In this document: one piece after another, positions 6,114-6,785 of the stretch
Position numbering within the stretch: position 1 is the first letter of the stretch
How the letters are laid out: each line of letters opens with the position of its first letter
From: Thermoplasmata archaeon
GTDB taxonomy: Archaea; Thermoplasmatota; Thermoplasmata; UBA184
NCBI GenBank assembly: GCA_030042855.1
Contig: JASHYU010000042.1
Location: forward strand, 1-6,785
Length of the DNA stretch: 6,785 nucleotides
Reading direction: 5' to 3'
Notes under the pieces: model-generated
The model's input: the letters and a program-made list of their open reading frames with translations, nothing else
Databases searched by the model: none
Told to the model about the DNA's origin: nothing
Program-made: the position numbers and the translations under genes

Positions 6114-6416
6114 GTGGACAGCTTCTCCCGACTGCTCTGGTGGCTGTTCGCGAGCAGTGCCGGCGCCCGGACGCGCGGGGAGATCGTGGCGGCGATCCGG
6201 GAGGAACCGCGGAACGCCCAGCAGCTCGCCCTGGCGCTCCGGTTCGACTACTCGACGGTCCGCCACCACCTGCGGGTCCTCCAGGAGAACCGGCTCGTGG
6301 AGTCGAGCGGCGAGCACTACGGACAGGTCTATGCCCTGACGGCCGTGGTGGAGGCACGATGGGAGGAGCTCGAGACGATCCGGCGGCGGCACCGGGGCCG
6401 GGAGGGCCGACCGTGA
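6114..6416 (+). CDS. Winged-helix (ArsR-like) transcriptional regulator
   Basis: A 100-residue predicted DNA-binding protein. After a short hydrophobic N-terminus (FSRLLWWLFASS, 4-15), a compact winged helix-turn-helix spans about 18-76: helix 1 GARTRGEIVAAIREEP, helix 2 NAQQLALALRF (34-44), recognition helix DYSTVRHHLRVLQENR (45-60), and a beta wing ending GEHYGQVYALT (66-76). A basic tail RRRHRGREGR closes it. The NAQQLA...DYSTVRHHLRVL pattern matches the archaeal ArsR-type regulators often found as single small domains. No cysteine is present, so ArsR-type metal sensing through thiols is excluded. The start is GTG at 6114, apparently leaderless; ATG alternatives nearby lie in other frames. 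It diverges from atpK across 273 bp and overlaps the next gene by 4 nt, so its direct partner is that membrane protein. Whether it binds the atpK promoter is inference. Confidence 0.85.
   Translation: MDSFSRLLWWLFASSAGARTRGEIVAAIREEPRNAQQLALALRFDYSTVRHHLRVLQENRLVESSGEHYGQVYALTAVVEARWEELETIRRRHRGREGRP
6401..6406 (+). promoter_or_regulatory. Shine-Dalgarno for the membrane-protein gene
   Basis: GGAGGG lies 6 nt upstream of the GTG at 6413 and inside the regulator's last codons. It is the clearest Shine-Dalgarno in the window. It decides the start of the downstream gene and supports reinitiation coupled to the overlapping TGA (GTGA overlap at 6413-6416). Confidence 0.65.
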
Positions 6417-6785
6417 CCGCCCCCTCGCCCCCCCGCCGGTTCGGGGCGGCGGCCCTGGTCCTCCTCGTCCTGGTGGCGGGCGCCCTCATCGGGCTCGCGC
6501 TGACGCTGCTCAGCGCCCCCCTGCCGGGCCCCCCGGGGCCGCACGGGGCCCAGCCCCCGACGCACGGCCTCCTCCTCCTCTCGGGGACGATCTCGGGGAT
6601 CGACCTCGCGCTGCTCCTGTGCCTCGTCGGCGTCTACGTGCGGACGTACTTCGACACCCGCGCCCGGTTCGCGGCCGGTCTCGTGGTCGTGCTGGTCGCC
6701 CTCACCCTCCAGACGCTCGTCGCCTCGCCGTTCGTCTTCGGGGCGTTCGGCCTCGGTCCGGGCGGGCTGTGGCCCTTCCTCTTCG
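6413..6785 (+). CDS. Multi-helix membrane protein, 3' end outside the window
   Basis: The frame from GTG 6413 stays open to the last base (124 codons, no stop). The GTG overlaps the regulator's TGA as GTGA and has a good Shine-Dalgarno, so the start is firm. Predicted layout: short basic N-terminus; helix 1 at about 11-33; a Pro/Gly-rich external-looking loop (35-50); helix 2 at about 52-76, containing one polar Asp (D64); a positively charged loop VRTYFDTRARF (76-86); helix 3 at about 87-105; then a glycine-rich segment GAFGLGPGGLW leading into the truncated end. The Tyr/Arg-rich loop followed by a GLVVVLVALTLQ helix resembles uncharacterised archaeal membrane proteins that I recall being encoded next to small winged-helix regulators; this is recollection, not a search. 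No catalytic motif is visible. It may be the sensor or the target of the regulator. Function is unknown. Confidence 0.75.
   Translation, partial: MTAPSPPRRFGAAALVLLVLVAGALIGLALTLLSAPLPGPPGPHGAQPPTHGLLLLSGTISGIDLALLLCLVGVYVRTYFDTRARFAAGLVVVLVALTLQTLVASPFVFGAFGLGPGGLWPFLF

Noticed and set aside
5734..6339. A 201-codon plus-strand frame across the atpK promoter region
   Set aside because: It begins inside antisense atpK, crosses the promoter elements, and ends out of frame inside the winged-helix gene. Its sequence is Gly/Arg/Pro/Ser-rich with no domain.
5841..6392. An N-terminal extension of atpK upstream of ATG 5840
   Set aside because: The frame is open to 6392, but it would read through the TATA box and antisense to the winged-helix gene. 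K proteins of this type start with a short segment before helix 1, as given by ATG 5840.
1..6785. CRISPR arrays, tRNA or rRNA genes, insertion sequences, attachment sites
   Set aside because: No regularly spaced direct repeats, no cloverleaf or rRNA-like sequence, and no transposase or integrase frame were seen by eye on either strand.

Overview
The window is a GC-rich archaeal locus that encodes most of an A-type (A1Ao, V-like) ATP synthase, followed by a small regulator/membrane-protein pair. The case for Archaea rests on three things. The enzyme is the archaeal subunit set (B, D, H, I, C, E, K). A consensus TTTATATA archaeal TATA box lies the right distance upstream of the K gene. The regulator is a small winged-helix protein of an archaeal type. 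The lineage cannot be fixed from sequence alone. A high-GC archaeon, for example a terrestrial or aquatic Thermoplasmatota, is my guess; bacteria that carry V/A-type ATPases (Thermus/Deinococcus) are a less likely alternative.

Layout. Positions 2-3950 on the plus strand hold a tightly packed run: the 3' two thirds of subunit B, then D, a peripheral-stalk H/G subunit that overlaps D, and membrane subunit I. Positions 3961-5840 on the minus strand hold a second packed run, transcribed K -> E -> C. The two runs meet tail to tail with only 10 bp between the stop codons of I and C. Positions 5841-6113 are a divergent intergenic region with the K-E-C promoter, a perfect palindrome just upstream of its TATA box, several further inverted repeats, and a weaker promoter for the plus-strand pair. 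From 6114 onward lie a winged-helix regulator and, overlapping it by 4 nt, a multi-helix membrane protein cut by the window end.

How the genes work together. B (with A, outside the window) forms the catalytic head. D (with F, outside) and C form the central stalk, E and H the peripheral stalks, and I and K the ion-conducting membrane motor. The canonical archaeal order is H-I-K-E-C-F-A-B-D. Here the block H-I follows D, and K-E-C is inverted to face it under its own promoter. The main interest of the window is this architecture, the near-zero convergent junction, and the palindrome in the K promoter shared with a divergent regulator. I see no clearly undescribed defence system, mobile element, CRISPR array or RNA gene.
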